Positions 8,728-17,194 of a stretch of 64,000 nt of DNA are shown here, in pieces. Source of the DNA: Streptosporangium brasiliense (GTDB lineage Bacteria; Actinomycetota; Actinomycetes; Streptosporangiales; Streptosporangiaceae); contig NZ_JAUSRB010000002.1 of the NCBI RefSeq assembly GCF_030811595.1, forward strand, positions 434,001 through 498,000, written 5' to 3'. Within the stretch, counting starts at the first letter, position 1; the number at the start of each line of letters is the position of its first letter. The position numbers were made by a program, and so were the translations under genes. Under the pieces are notes generated by a model, which searched no databases, was not told the DNA's origin, and worked only from the letters and a program-made list of their open reading frames with translations.

Positions 8728-9443
8728 CGAAGACATCCCTTCGCGCGTTCGCTGGGAAGTTCCGCGTGCCGGAGCAGCTTGATCCGCCAGGCCCCGTCGT
8801 CGCCCTTCCGCACCCCGGCGAGCTGGAAGTAGGGCTCCCTGGTCCAGTCGGGCTGCTCGCCGACCGCCTCGCCGGTCCCGGAGTCCACGAGCCGCATCCC
8901 CGACTCGTCCACGCACACGTCGAGCTGCGCCCCGGGGCCGGTGACCGAGCTGACGTTCAGCGCGTACAGGCGGGCGGTCCCGCGCACCGACCTGCGCTGG
9001 TCCAGGAACTCCTGGACCCACGAGTAGGCGTCCCGGCTGGCGCCGTCCTGGACCGTCTCCAGGTAGGCGGTGTCGCGGCCCCCGGTGACGACGGCCTTGA
9101 ACGACCCGGCGAAGTAATCGCGGAAGACGTTGATCATCCCGGTGGTGTCGGGGTCGGCCACGGCGGGCCACTCCACCACCACCTGGACGCCGGGCGCGAC
9201 CTCGACCGTCTCCACCCGGGGGGTGGGCGCGGCCCGCACCGAGGTGCTCGGGGCGCTCGCCGGGAGGTCGACGGGGGTGAACGGCCGGGGGGCGGGCGAG
9301 GAACAGCCCACCACCGGCACGAGCAGAGCCAGCGCCACCACCGCACGCACAGCCACCGGCCGCACAGCCACCGCACGCACACGCAGCGCACGCACAGCCA
9401 TGACGCGCATACCCATTGCACGCACAGCCACCGGCCCGCTCAT
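8724..9443 (-). CDS. Lipoprotein, hypothetical
   Basis: 239 residues. The signal peptide ends in a lipobox LVPVVGC, followed by Ser/Pro-rich SSPAPRPFTPVDLPASAP. Its n-region is unusually long and made of degenerate Val-Arg-Ala repeats (MRVMAVRALRVRAVAVRPV) encoded by a simple-sequence DNA tract. The mature domain (VVVEWPAVADPDTTGMINVF, AYSWVQEFLDQRRSVRGTAR) is not a family I recognise. The ATG (complement 9441-9443) overlaps the upstream stop as ATGA; an in-frame ATG at 9470 lies inside the preceding gene and is less likely. Coupled to genes on both sides. Confidence 0.78.
   Translation of the reverse strand: MSGPVAVRAMGMRVMAVRALRVRAVAVRPVAVRAVVALALLVPVVGCSSPAPRPFTPVDLPASAPSTSVRAAPTPRVETVEVAPGVQVVVEWPAVADPDTTGMINVFRDYFAGSFKAVVTGGRDTAYLETVQDGASRDAYSWVQEFLDQRRSVRGTARLYALNVSSVTGPGAQLDVCVDESGMRLVDSGTGEAVGEQPDWTREPYFQLAGVRKGDDGAWRIKLLRHAELPSERAKGCLR
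9335..9435. repeat. Degenerate 6/12-bp simple-sequence tract in lipoprotein signal peptide
   Basis: A run of variants of CGCACAGCCACC and CGCACGCACAGC covers about 100 bases and encodes the Val-Arg-Ala repeats at the lipoprotein N-terminus. Several in-frame ATG codons lie inside it. Such tracts can vary in length by slippage, which would change the signal-peptide length. Confidence 0.7.
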
Positions 9444-12346
9444 GCCGACGGCGCCGAACGTATCCGCCACGAGGGCAGCAGCTCGTCGATGAGCGCCTCC
9501 GTCTCCGGCGCCATCCCGCCCGCGCCGTGGTGGGACGCCCGCCGGTGCAGGGCCTCGGCCACGGCCCGCAGCCTGCCGGGGTCACCGGTGAGATGGGTGG
9601 CCCGCAGCAGGTCTCTCCAGAGTCCTTCGTCGTCGGCGGCCAGCAGCAGCCCGGCCCGCGCCGCCGCGACGGCCTGGGCCGCCTCGCCGTCGGCCAGCCG
9701 TATCTCGCAGAGCCGGTGAGCGGCGTCCGCGACGGCGGCGGTCACGTCGTACTCCAGGTCGTCGGCGGCCAGCCAGGCGTAGCGGCCGCGCGGGCGGCCG
9801 TTCAGCAGCGGGCCGCGCACCAGGTTCAGGGCCTTCTCCAGCAGTACGGCGCGCAGGGCGGGATCGGCGTGCGAGCGGCGGACGGACTCGCGGAAGAGCA
9901 TCCAGTCGGTCCGCACCTCGGGGCCGAGCCGGAGCCGCCCCGACTCGTCGGCGTAGAGGTTGGGCCGCCCGGCGCTGTCGGTGCCCAGCCACGCGACGAC
10001 CCTGGCGATCGTGGCGTCCCTGACCACCGGCTGCACGCCCCGCGGCCAGAGGATCCCGCCGAGCACCACCGGGTGGACGCCGCCCGGGTGGGTCGCCAGG
10101 TAGACGACGAGCTCGACGGCGAGCACCGCCCGCCCCTCCTCCATCGGCGGCGGACCGGTGATCTCGGCCGCGCCGAGGATCCGCACCTCGATCGAGGGCG
10201 TCTGCGGGACCGGCTCCGGCCCGTCGGGCAGGAGCTCCCCGTCGAGCCGCCCGGCCGTGTGGAACAGGTCGACCAGCGCCCGGTAGTGGCGGCGGGGCAG
10301 CAGCTGCGCGGTCACCTCGAAGCCGAGCGCGTCCACCGTGGCCCGGCCGTCGTCGGTGATCTCCCAGTTCCAGGTGGCGTGCGGGACCTCGCCCGCCACG
10401 ACGTATCCGGCGGCCGTGCGGACGCCCTTGCGGGCGAGCACCGCCAGGCGGCGGCCCTCCTCGGCGCTCGGGGCGACCGCGGACAGCACGTAGTGCGGCG
10501 GCCAGATCGGGTCGGCGGCGCGGCCGTGGACCCGGCCGGTGAGCACCTCGCCGCCGTGGCCCCGCTCCTCGGCCGTGGCCTCCAGCTCGGGCAGGATCTC
10601 GGCGAGACTGCCCGCGCAGCGGATCCGGTCGGGGGCGATCACGGCGAGCTCCTCCCCGAAACCGACGAGCGTGACGCGCATCCGGTCCGACCAGCGGTTG
10701 GTGGCCAGCTCCACGGCGAGCGCGGCGAGCGCGGCGGTGCTCTGGGCGCCGCTGAGGCTGATCAGCCCGTGGGCCGCCTCCAGGTCGACGAGCACCCGGC
10801 CCTCGCCGTTGGAGCCCAGCGAGACCAGGCCCGGATACGGCGCCGGCGCGCCGGCGAGCGCCTGCTCGTCGAGCATCCGTCCCTCGTGGGCCGGCAGCCG
10901 CCACACCTGCCCACCGTCGTGGGCGGCCCAGGGGGCCGGGGCGTCGCGGTCGGGCGGGTGGATCCACAGGTCGAGGGTCCGCGAGGACAGGTGCGCGGCG
11001 TAGATCGTGGGCGGGACGCGGTCCTGGGCCGCCAGAGACCTGCCGAGCAGCCGCAGCCCGATGTCCAGCATCCGGCTGCCCGGAGCGTCGGCGCCCAGCC
11101 GCAGCGCCAGCTCGGCCTGGGCCGCGTCGTCCCTCGGCCGGACGATCCGGTGCCCGAACGCCCGGTACCACAGCTGCCGCCGGCGCCTGCGGCCGAGCGC
11201 CGCCAGCAGCCCGGCCGCCGCCAGGGAGGCCCCCGCCAGGTAGTCGAGCAGCTCCAGCCCGGAGTCCTGACCGCCGGGGTCGGCGGCCACGGACGGGTCG
11301 TGCCCGGTGCCGCGCTCCGGGGCCTGCTGCCCGGCGCCACCGGGATCGGCCGCCGTGCGGGACTCCCGCCCGGCGCCGCGCTCGGTGGCGGGCTCCTGGG
11401 GGGAGCGCCGGGAGGGATCCGCGGGGACCCGGCCCGTCTCGGCGTTCTCCCCGCCGCCGGGGACGACGGAGGTGTCCGAAGGGCGGGAGACGTCCGGCCG
11501 CGCCTCCGCCGGGAGATCCGCCCGGTCGGGGGTGAGGGTCCGGGCGCGGCCGTCGAGCTCCACCGGCTTGCCCGGGTGCTCCTTGAGGGTGTCGTCGCGG
11601 GGCTGGTCGGCCGGGACGATGTGGATGTTCCGGGCGTCGTCCGGCATGTCCAGCACCCAGCCGGGCCTGATCAGGTCGGCCATGTGGAGGCGGCTGCCGT
11701 CGGGCTGCTCCTTGTGCTGATTGAGCCGGTAGATCTCCGGATAGCGCCGCCCGTCGCCGAGGCACTTCTCGGCGATCTCCCACAGGCTCTCGTGGTGCCG
11801 GCCGTGCGGCGGCTGGACCACGTAGACCTTCTTGGCCTTCCCCACCGGCACCAGCGGCGCCCGCTCCTCGGCGACCGGCGCCGGCAGCGCCGACAGCGCG
11901 GCCGCCGCGGCGACGGCGGGGCGGGCGGGCGGCGGGCCGCCGGCCTTCGCGATCGGCACGACCACCGCCGACACGGTGAACAGCACCAGCACCGCCGAGA
12001 CCAGCCGGTTGGCCAGCGCCTGGGTGCTCCCGGAGAGCGGGACCCTGGCCGGCATGCCGACCCGCCGCAGCCCGGCGTAGACCTCGACGATCACGCAGAC
12101 GGCCAGCTGCAGCCAGGCCAGCCAGACCAGCAGCACGAGGATCGCGACGATCGTGCCGGTGCCGACCTGGCTGGTCAGCAGGTCGAGGTCGAGCAGCTCG
12201 GGCGGGAGCGGCGGCCCGGCCAGCCGGAGCAGGGCGTAGGGGACCCCGCCGAGCAGCGCGACCAGCGCGGCCAGCGCGCCGAGTCCGGCGAACAGGTCAC
12301 CCGCGGTGCGCCTGGGCCTGATGCGCATGGGCTGTCGCGTGGGCAT
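9440..12346 (-). CDS. Membrane-anchored LysM and BTAD-domain protein (SARP-like effector domain)
   Basis: About 968 residues. Three membrane spans lie in the first ~155 residues (LFAGLGALAALVALLGG, IVAILVLLVWLAWLQLAV, LVSAVLVLFTVSAVVVPI). A LysM-like domain (~175-240) carries ESLWEIAEKCLGDGRRYPEI and LIRPGWVLDMP. A disordered charged linker follows, then a fourth span (YLAGASLAAAGLLAALG). The large C-terminal half ends in a bacterial transcriptional-activation (BTAD, TPR-like) region (YAWLAADDLEYDVTAAVADA, EGLWRDLLRATHLTGD). I chose the ATG at 12346 because GGGGAGGGAGA precedes it; a GTG at 12382 is possible. BTAD domains usually sit in DNA-binding regulators, so a membrane LysM version next to pilus genes is notable. 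Role unknown. Confidence 0.85.
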   Translation of the reverse strand: MPTRQPMRIRPRRTAGDLFAGLGALAALVALLGGVPYALLRLAGPPLPPELLDLDLLTSQVGTGTIVAILVLLVWLAWLQLAVCVIVEVYAGLRRVGMPARVPLSGSTQALANRLVSAVLVLFTVSAVVVPIAKAGGPPPARPAVAAAAALSALPAPVAEERAPLVPVGKAKKVYVVQPPHGRHHESLWEIAEKCLGDGRRYPEIYRLNQHKEQPDGSRLHMADLIRPGWVLDMPDDARNIHIVPADQPRDDTLKEHPGKPVELDGRARTLTPDRADLPAEARPDVSRPSDTSVVPGGGENAETGRVPADPSRRSPQEPATERGAGRESRTAADPGGAGQQAPERGTGHDPSVAADPGGQDSGLELLDYLAGASLAAAGLLAALGRRRRRQLWYRAFGHRIVRPRDDAAQAELALRLGADAPGSRMLDIGLRLLGRSLAAQDRVPPTIYAAHLSSRTLDLWIHPPDRDAPAPWAAHDGGQVWRLPAHEGRMLDEQALAGAPAPYPGLVSLGSNGEGRVLVDLEAAHGLISLSGAQSTAALAALAVELATNRWSDRMRVTLVGFGEELAVIAPDRIRCAGSLAEILPELEATAEERGHGGEVLTGRVHGRAADPIWPPHYVLSAVAPSAEEGRRLAVLARKGVRTAAGYVVAGEVPHATWNWEITDDGRATVDALGFEVTAQLLPRRHYRALVDLFHTAGRLDGELLPDGPEPVPQTPSIEVRILGAAEITGPPPMEEGRAVLAVELVVYLATHPGGVHPVVLGGILWPRGVQPVVRDATIARVVAWLGTDSAGRPNLYADESGRLRLGPEVRTDWMLFRESVRRSHADPALRAVLLEKALNLVRGPLLNGRPRGRYAWLAADDLEYDVTAAVADAAHRLCEIRLADGEAAQAVAAARAGLLLAADDEGLWRDLLRATHLTGDPGRLRAVAEALHRRASHHGAGGMAPETEALIDELLPSWRIRSAPSA

Positions 12347-12471
12347 GAGTCTCCCTCCCCGTTCAGATTCGTCGTCCGTCACCCGCTCGGCCAGTGATTC
12401 GCCGCAATTGGTCTAGGGCGTCCGGGGCGGCCCTTCCCGCCCGCCGGGACCGCCGCGGCCGTGCCGGGCCA

Positions 12472-12900
12472 TCAGACGTCCTCCCCCGTGTCGGGCCCGG
12501 CGGTGGCCTCGCCCTCCGCCTCGGAACCGGAGAAGCCGAAGGCGGCGAGGAAGAACGCCTCCCACGGCACCGAGACCCGCACGGTGACCTCGGCCTGGCC
12601 GCCGCCGACCGTGCACCCGGCGAGCTGGACGTCGTCGGTGCGGTGCGCGGAGACGATCTCCTCGGCCTCGGCGCAGACCGCGCCCCCCTCCAGCAGCCGG
12701 GCCTGGCCGGTGGCGCGCAGGTGCTCGACGTCGATCTGGTCGGCGGCCGCCCGGGCCGCCTGCTCGGCGATGTCGGCGGCCCGCAACCGGGCGTTGATGG
12801 CGGCCCCGCCGTCGACCAGGAGCCCGGCCAGCAGGAAGACCGCCACGGAGAAGATCACCGTGAAGACCGACATCGACCCCCGGTCACCCGCGCGGCTCAC
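12472..12900 (-). CDS. TadE/TadG-like pilus assembly protein (pseudopilin)
   Basis: 142 residues. One N-terminal hydrophobic helix (MSVFTVIFSVAVFLLAGLLV) follows a short basic leader (SRAGDRGS), then an Asp-Gly-Gly and a small extracytoplasmic domain. This is the architecture of TadG/Flp-assembly minor components (Rv3654c/Rv3655c class in mycobacteria). The GTG start (complement 12898-12900) overlaps the preceding stop in GTGA and has GGAGGG four bases upstream. It is the last gene of the compact tad operon; 125 bases separate it from the LysM-BTAD gene. Confidence 0.78.
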   Translation of the reverse strand: MSRAGDRGSMSVFTVIFSVAVFLLAGLLVDGGAAINARLRAADIAEQAARAAADQIDVEHLRATGQARLLEGGAVCAEAEEIVSAHRTDDVQLAGCTVGGGQAEVTVRVSVPWEAFFLAAFGFSGSEAEGEATAGPDTGEDV

Positions 12901-13439
12901 TCGACCCTCCGGAACTGCTCCAGCGGGACCACCGAGTCGCCCTTCATCTGCTTGGCGGCGCCGAAGCCGAGGAAGCCGAGATCCAGCGTGCAGGTCACCT
13001 CGGCCCGGACCTGGCCGCCCTCCTGCCAGTCCGTGCCGGCCAGGCTCACCTCGGGCTCGCACTCGCCCGACAGCGACTCCTCGGCGGTCCTGCCCGCGGC
13101 CTCCTCGGCCTCCGACAGCGTGCGCTCGACCGAGGCCGCCCTGGCCGCGTCCCTGGCCGCGCCGTTGACCTCGCCCTGGGCCTCCACCACCCTCCCCGCG
13201 CCGACCAGGAAGAGCAGGAACAGCAGGAAGACCGGGGCCAGCAGCACCGTCTCGGCCGTCAGCGACCCGCGTTCGCGGCCGCGCCGGGCCTGCCCGCGGC
13301 CGTACCGCGCCGGTCCACCGCCGCACCGCACCGGCCCGCGGCCGTACCGCGCCGATCCGCCACCACGCCGGGCCTGCCCGCGGCCGTACCGCGCCGGGCC
13401 GCCGCCGCGCCGGGAGAGAGCCGGGAGTGTCACGGGCAT
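12897..13439 (-). CDS. TadE-family minor pilin with 14-residue Arg/Gly leader repeats
   Basis: 180 residues. A long basic N-terminus built of tandem 14-residue units (YGRGQARRGGGSAR type, three copies) precedes a TadE-like hydrophobic segment (GSLTAETVLLAPVFLLFLL) and a small domain with a Cys pair (SGECEPEVSLAG, EVTCTLDLGF). TadE proteins are prepilin-like minor components of Flp pili, cleaved before the Glu-containing hydrophobic stretch (xG/SLTAE here). ATG at 13439 has GGGAG six bases upstream; a GTG at 13433 in GTGA overlap is equally plausible. The repeat would lie on the cytoplasmic side and be removed with the leader. Confidence 0.8.
   Translation of the reverse strand: MPVTLPALSRRGGGPARYGRGQARRGGGSARYGRGPVRCGGGPARYGRGQARRGRERGSLTAETVLLAPVFLLFLLFLVGAGRVVEAQGEVNGAARDAARAASVERTLSEAEEAAGRTAEESLSGECEPEVSLAGTDWQEGGQVRAEVTCTLDLGFLGFGAAKQMKGDSVVPLEQFRRVE
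13286..13420. repeat. 42-bp in-frame tandem repeat, about three units
   Basis: The 19-mer CCCGCGGCCGTACCGCGCC recurs at 13293-13311, 13335-13353 and 13377-13395, a period of 42 bases, with degenerate sequence between. The period is a multiple of three and encodes 14-residue Arg/Gly-rich units in the TadE-like protein leader. Copy-number change would lengthen or shorten the leader without shifting frame. Confidence 0.85.
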
Positions 13440-13849
13440 CCCTCGCTCCCGTCGTCGGGGCGGAAGCACTCGACCGGGCCGCCGAAGCGCGAGGTGATGG
13501 TGAACGTCGTGGCCGGCAGCAGCGGGACGACCTGGACCGCGGTGGCGGTGATCTCGACGCCCCGCTGGTCGCCCTCCTCCCAGGCGGTGACGGTGGCGCC
13601 GTCGAGGAGCTTGGGGCCGACGGCCCTGAGCACCTCGCCGGCCCGCTCCTCGGCGTCGTTCTCCCAGGAGTCGGTGTCGACCCGGGCGAGCCGGGCCCCT
13701 TCGCGGGCGGCCGCGTCGGCCACCTGGCGCCCGTGGAACCACAGGGCGAACTGCACGACGAGCAGGATGACGGCCAGCACCACCGGCATGATCATCGCCA
13801 GCTCGATGACGGCGGCGCCCCGCTGCCGGTCACGGCTCTCCGCCGCCAC
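13430..13849 (-). CDS. TadE-family pilus assembly protein
   Basis: 139 residues from the GTG at 13849, preceded by a strong GGAGGTG. The ORF is open to a GTG at 13873, which would add eight residues without a better ribosome-binding site. The N-terminus reads RDRQRGAAVIELAMIMPVVL, the classic TadE motif: a basic leader, G-A-A, a Glu at +5 and a long hydrophobic helix with Pro. The C-terminal domain carries two Cys residues (VECFRPDDG, GCP). It is a predicted minor pseudopilin of the Flp/Tad pilus. Overlaps both neighbours. Confidence 0.88.
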   Translation of the reverse strand: MAAESRDRQRGAAVIELAMIMPVVLAVILLVVQFALWFHGRQVADAAAREGARLARVDTDSWENDAEERAGEVLRAVGPKLLDGATVTAWEEGDQRGVEITATAVQVVPLLPATTFTITSRFGGPVECFRPDDGSEGCP

Positions 13850-14078
13850 CCTGGTCACCTCCGCCGCCACCACCGCCGAACTGGTTGGAGATCTCCGCCT
13901 GTTTCCCCTCGACCAGGGTCTTGATGAGCGTGGCGAGGCCCAGCGCGACCCCGGCGATGATGGCCGTGATGATGACCCACTCGACGGCCGAGGCCCCTCG
14001 GGTGGGGGCGTTGCGCGCCCTGTCGATCCGCGTGCTCAGGAAGGCGGCCGTATAGACGATCCACGGATGGCTCAGCAT
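13830..14078 (-). CDS. flp: Flp-family pilin-like small membrane protein
   Basis: 82 residues. The core GASAVEWVIITAIIAGVALG is the Flp/TadE prepilin signature: a Gly before the cleavage point, a Glu five residues later and a single hydrophobic helix. It is followed by a flexible Gly-rich tail (QFGGGGGGGDQGGGGEP). It should be the major structural pilin of this Tad system or a close paralogue. Its stop lies inside the next TadE gene (20-44 base overlap). The upstream tadC stop is two bases before its ATG. Confidence 0.85.
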   Translation of the reverse strand: MLSHPWIVYTAAFLSTRIDRARNAPTRGASAVEWVIITAIIAGVALGLATLIKTLVEGKQAEISNQFGGGGGGGDQGGGGEP

Positions 14079-14080
14079 GG

Positions 14081-15016
14081 TCAGGACCCCAACATCTTCA
14101 TAGCGGCCGGAAAACTCAGGAAGATCACGAAGCCCGCGCAGAGCAGGAGCTGGGCGACGAGCATCGACTGGGACCGCTCACCCGCCTGCCCCTCCACCTC
14201 GGCGAGCTCACGCCGCCGCAGGGTCGCGGCGCGGGCGGTCAGGGACGCGCGGACCTTGGCGCCGTCGTCGGCGACCAGGCCGAGCGCGGCGGACAGGTCG
14301 CGCAGCTCGTCGACGTTGATCTCGTCGCCGAGCTGCCCGAGGGCCTGCCAGGGGGTGATGCCGACGATCCTGGCGTTGCCGAGCGCCTCGCGGATCCGGT
14401 TCATCGCCCAGTTGGCCCCCTCGTCGTCGGCGCCGGGGCTGCCCACCGAGACCGCCATCATCAGTGCCTCCGGCACGCCGCGCCCGCCCGCCAGGTTCAT
14501 CGCGACCAGGTCCAGGAAGGCCCCGACGACGTGCCGGAAGTCGCGGCGCATCCGGGCCGCGTCGCGTTTGATCTGCAGGTCCGGCAGGACGAAGAAGACC
14601 CCGGCGACGGCGAGGGCGGCCCACAGCGGGATGGTGAGCGAGACGCCCCACTCCATCAGCACCAGCCAGCCGATCAGCAGCGGGAAGGCCAGCAGCCCCG
14701 AGGCGGCCAGCAGCATCTTGGTGGCCAGGAACCCCTCGAACGACCTGCCGAGCAGGGCCAGGTCGGCCTTCGCCGAGCGGGCCTCCCACCCCCGGGCCGC
14801 GTAGAAGCGCGCCAGCCGCACGCCGAGGCCCCGGCGGAAGGCGCTGACCTCCTCGTCGGGCAGGACGAGCTGCATGCGCGGGACGTCGGTGCCCTCCCTG
14901 GCGGCGTCCAGCGCCAGCAGCCGCGTCACGAGCCCGGGACGGGCGGGGAACAGCGCCCGGATGAGCAGGAAGAGGCCCAGCCCGAGCACCGATCCGGCCA
15001 GCAGCGGCTCAGTCAT
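14081..15016 (-). CDS. tadC: Type II secretion F-family membrane protein TadC
   Basis: 311 residues. There is an N-terminal helix (AGSVLGLGLFLLIRALFP), a cytoplasmic four-helix T2SSF domain (LPDLQIKRDAARMRRDFRHV, VGITPWQALGQLGDEINVDE) and a C-terminal helix (LLLCAGFVIFLSFPAAMKM). TadC with TadB forms the inner-membrane platform of Flp pili. The ATG at 15016 is preceded by GGAGAGATGCGCG and overlaps the tadB stop by eight bases. Confidence 0.9.
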   Translation of the reverse strand: MTEPLLAGSVLGLGLFLLIRALFPARPGLVTRLLALDAAREGTDVPRMQLVLPDEEVSAFRRGLGVRLARFYAARGWEARSAKADLALLGRSFEGFLATKMLLAASGLLAFPLLIGWLVLMEWGVSLTIPLWAALAVAGVFFVLPDLQIKRDAARMRRDFRHVVGAFLDLVAMNLAGGRGVPEALMMAVSVGSPGADDEGANWAMNRIREALGNARIVGITPWQALGQLGDEINVDELRDLSAALGLVADDGAKVRASLTARAATLRRRELAEVEGQAGERSQSMLVAQLLLCAGFVIFLSFPAAMKMLGS

Positions 15017-15896
15017 CGCGCATCTCTCCTCCCGAGGGCAGGCCCAGCAGGCGGGCGGGTTTGTCGAAGCGGGCCAGGCGGCGCATCCAGGCGAAGCCGG
15101 CGCCGAAGAACCCGGCGACCACCACGAGCACGGCCTGGCCGAGGGTGTTGTCGTACTCCTCGACGTAGGAGGGGTTGAACACCACCAGCGCGACGGCGAA
15201 GGCCAGGGCCGTACCGACCACGATCTGCACGCTGCGCCGGGTGGAGCGGCGCTCGGCCTCGACCCGGCGGCGCATGTCGAGCTCCTCCCGGGCCGAGACG
15301 GCGAGCGCGCCGAGCACGTCGCGCAGGCCGGGGCCGCGCAGCTTGGAGTTGAGGATCAGCGCGGCCACGACCAGGTCGGCCGAGGGGTCGTCGAGCTCGT
15401 CGGCGAACAGCCGCAGCGCGTCGGGCAGCGGCATCCGGGTGTGCAGGCGGTCCACCAGCGCGCGCAGGTGCGGGCGGAGCATGGGCGCCGCGGCCCGGAT
15501 CGACGACGGGATCGCCTGCTCCAGACCCGCGGCCCCGGCGATGGTGTCGCGGAGCGACTCGGTCCAGGCGGCCAGTCCCTCCAGCCGCCGCATCGCCGTG
15601 CGCTCCTCGGCCGCGCCGCCGGACAGGCCCCGCCAGCCCAGGGCGAGGAGCACCGCCCCCACGGCCATGACCGGCCAGCCGGTCACCACGAGCACGAGCA
15701 CGCCGGCGATGGCGCCCGCTGCCGACCGGGTGGACAGGGCCTTGAGGAGCCGGCGCCGGCCGGCCTTCTTGTCGGGGGCCGACGGCCGGGGGCGCGTGCC
15801 GTACAGGGCCAGGCCGAGCAGGAACAGCCCGGCGCCGACGGCCGCCCCGGCCAGCAGGGCCAGCGGGTCGAGCAGTCCGGGCGGCAGGGGGATCAC
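15009..15896 (-). CDS. tadB: Type II secretion F-family membrane protein TadB
   Basis: 295 residues. It opens with a transmembrane helix (LALLAGAAVGAGLFLLGLAL), then two further spans, the T2SSF domain (LEGLAAWTESLRDTIAGAAG, MPLPDALRLFADELDDPSAD) and C-terminal spans (IVVGTALAFAVALVVF, AVLVVVAGFFGAGFAWM). It is the platform partner of TadC. The GTG start (complement 15894-15896) overlaps the tadA stop in GTGA, with GGGAGG six bases upstream. Confidence 0.9.
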   Translation of the reverse strand: MIPLPPGLLDPLALLAGAAVGAGLFLLGLALYGTRPRPSAPDKKAGRRRLLKALSTRSAAGAIAGVLVLVVTGWPVMAVGAVLLALGWRGLSGGAAEERTAMRRLEGLAAWTESLRDTIAGAAGLEQAIPSSIRAAAPMLRPHLRALVDRLHTRMPLPDALRLFADELDDPSADLVVAALILNSKLRGPGLRDVLGALAVSAREELDMRRRVEAERRSTRRSVQIVVGTALAFAVALVVFNPSYVEEYDNTLGQAVLVVVAGFFGAGFAWMRRLARFDKPARLLGLPSGGEMRDD

Positions 15897-17194
15897 CTCC
15901 AGCCTCCCGGGTCGTAGCCGTGGCGGGTGAGCTCCTCCAGGCAGGACAGCGGGGCGTGCGGCAGCACCCGGCCGTCGGGGGACTGCGCGAAGACCTCCGA
16001 GGAGAGCACCCTGCCGTCCACCCCGGCCACCTCCCGCACGCTCGACACGTAGCGGCGCAGCCGCCCGCCCGCCGCGTACTCGTTGCGCTTCTCGATGAAG
16101 ACCACGAAGTCGATCGCGCCCGCGATGAGCATGTGGGTGGCCTCGATCGGCAGGCGCTCGGCGGCCTGGAGCGCGTAGGTGGCGATGCGGTTGAAGACCT
16201 CCATCGAGGAGTTGGCGTGGATGGTGGACAGCGAGCCGTCGTTGCCCTGGGTCATCGCGTTGAGCATGGTGACGATCTCGTCGCCGAGCACCTCGCCGAC
16301 GATCACCCGGGACGGGTTCATCCGCAGCGAGCGGCGGACCAGCTCCGCCATGCTGATCTCGCCCTGGCCCTCGGAGTTGGGCAGCCTCTGTTCGAAGGCC
16401 ACCACGTTGGGATGGAGCTCGGGGAACTGGTCGAGGCCGAGCTCCAGCGCGCGCTCCACGGTGATCAGCCGCTCGGACGGCGGGATCTCGTTGGCCAGCG
16501 CGCGCAGCAGGGTCGTCTTCCCGGCGTTGGTGGAGCCGGAGATCATGATGTTCTTCCTGGCGGCCACGGCGGCCGACAGGAAGCGGCCGACCTCCGGGGT
16601 GAGTGTGCCGTTGCCCACGAGGTCGCTCAGGAAGACCTTGCCCAGCCGGGAGCGGCGGATGGAGACCGACGGGCGGACCGTCACGTCCATCACCGCCGAG
16701 AGCCGGGAGCCGTCCGGCAGGCGCAGGTCGAGCTGGGGGTTGGCGGTGTCGAACGGCCTGCTGGACAGGCCGCTGTAGGCGGCGAGGATCTGGATCAGCT
16801 CGACCAGCTCCTCGTCGGACTCGGCCACCGGATCGCGCATGATCTCCTGGCCGTCGGCGTAGCCGACGAAGACCCGGTCGCAGCCGTTGATGTCGATGTT
16901 CTCGACCTCGGGGTCGTCCAGCAGCGGCTGCAGCCGGCCGACGCCGAACAGCGCCGCGTGGATCCCGGCGGCCAGCGCCTCCTCCTCCTCGGCCGTGGGA
17001 GGGGTCCGGCCGACGCCGATCTCGCCGCGCGCGAACTCCTCCAGGACCTGCGCGATCAGCGCGCGGGCGAACTGGCGCTCGTCCTCGCCGGTCATCGGCA
17101 CCAGGCCGCTGGCCTGGTCCAAGCGGCGCTGGTGGGCCAGCCGGTCGCCGACCTCCTGCCGGAAGCGCTTCACCAGCGTGTGGTCGATGGTCAT
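15893..17194 (-). CDS. tadA: Tad pilus assembly ATPase TadA (CpaF family)
   Basis: 433 residues, a complete CpaF/TadA secretion ATPase. Landmarks are GVGRLQPLLDDPEVENIDIN (N-terminal domain), RLPDGSRLSAVM, Walker A GSTNAGKTT, the Asp-box LGLDQFPELHPNVVAFEQR, Walker B-like RMNPSRVIVGEVLGDE and the His-box GNDGSLSTIHANSS. It hydrolyses ATP on the cytoplasmic face to drive pilin polymerisation through TadB/TadC. The ATG (complement 17192-17194) overlaps the upstream stop as ATGA. Confidence 0.96.
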   Translation of the reverse strand: MTIDHTLVKRFRQEVGDRLAHQRRLDQASGLVPMTGEDERQFARALIAQVLEEFARGEIGVGRTPPTAEEEEALAAGIHAALFGVGRLQPLLDDPEVENIDINGCDRVFVGYADGQEIMRDPVAESDEELVELIQILAAYSGLSSRPFDTANPQLDLRLPDGSRLSAVMDVTVRPSVSIRRSRLGKVFLSDLVGNGTLTPEVGRFLSAAVAARKNIMISGSTNAGKTTLLRALANEIPPSERLITVERALELGLDQFPELHPNVVAFEQRLPNSEGQGEISMAELVRRSLRMNPSRVIVGEVLGDEIVTMLNAMTQGNDGSLSTIHANSSMEVFNRIATYALQAAERLPIEATHMLIAGAIDFVVFIEKRNEYAAGGRLRRYVSSVREVAGVDGRVLSSEVFAQSPDGRVLPHAPLSCLEELTRHGYDPGGWR

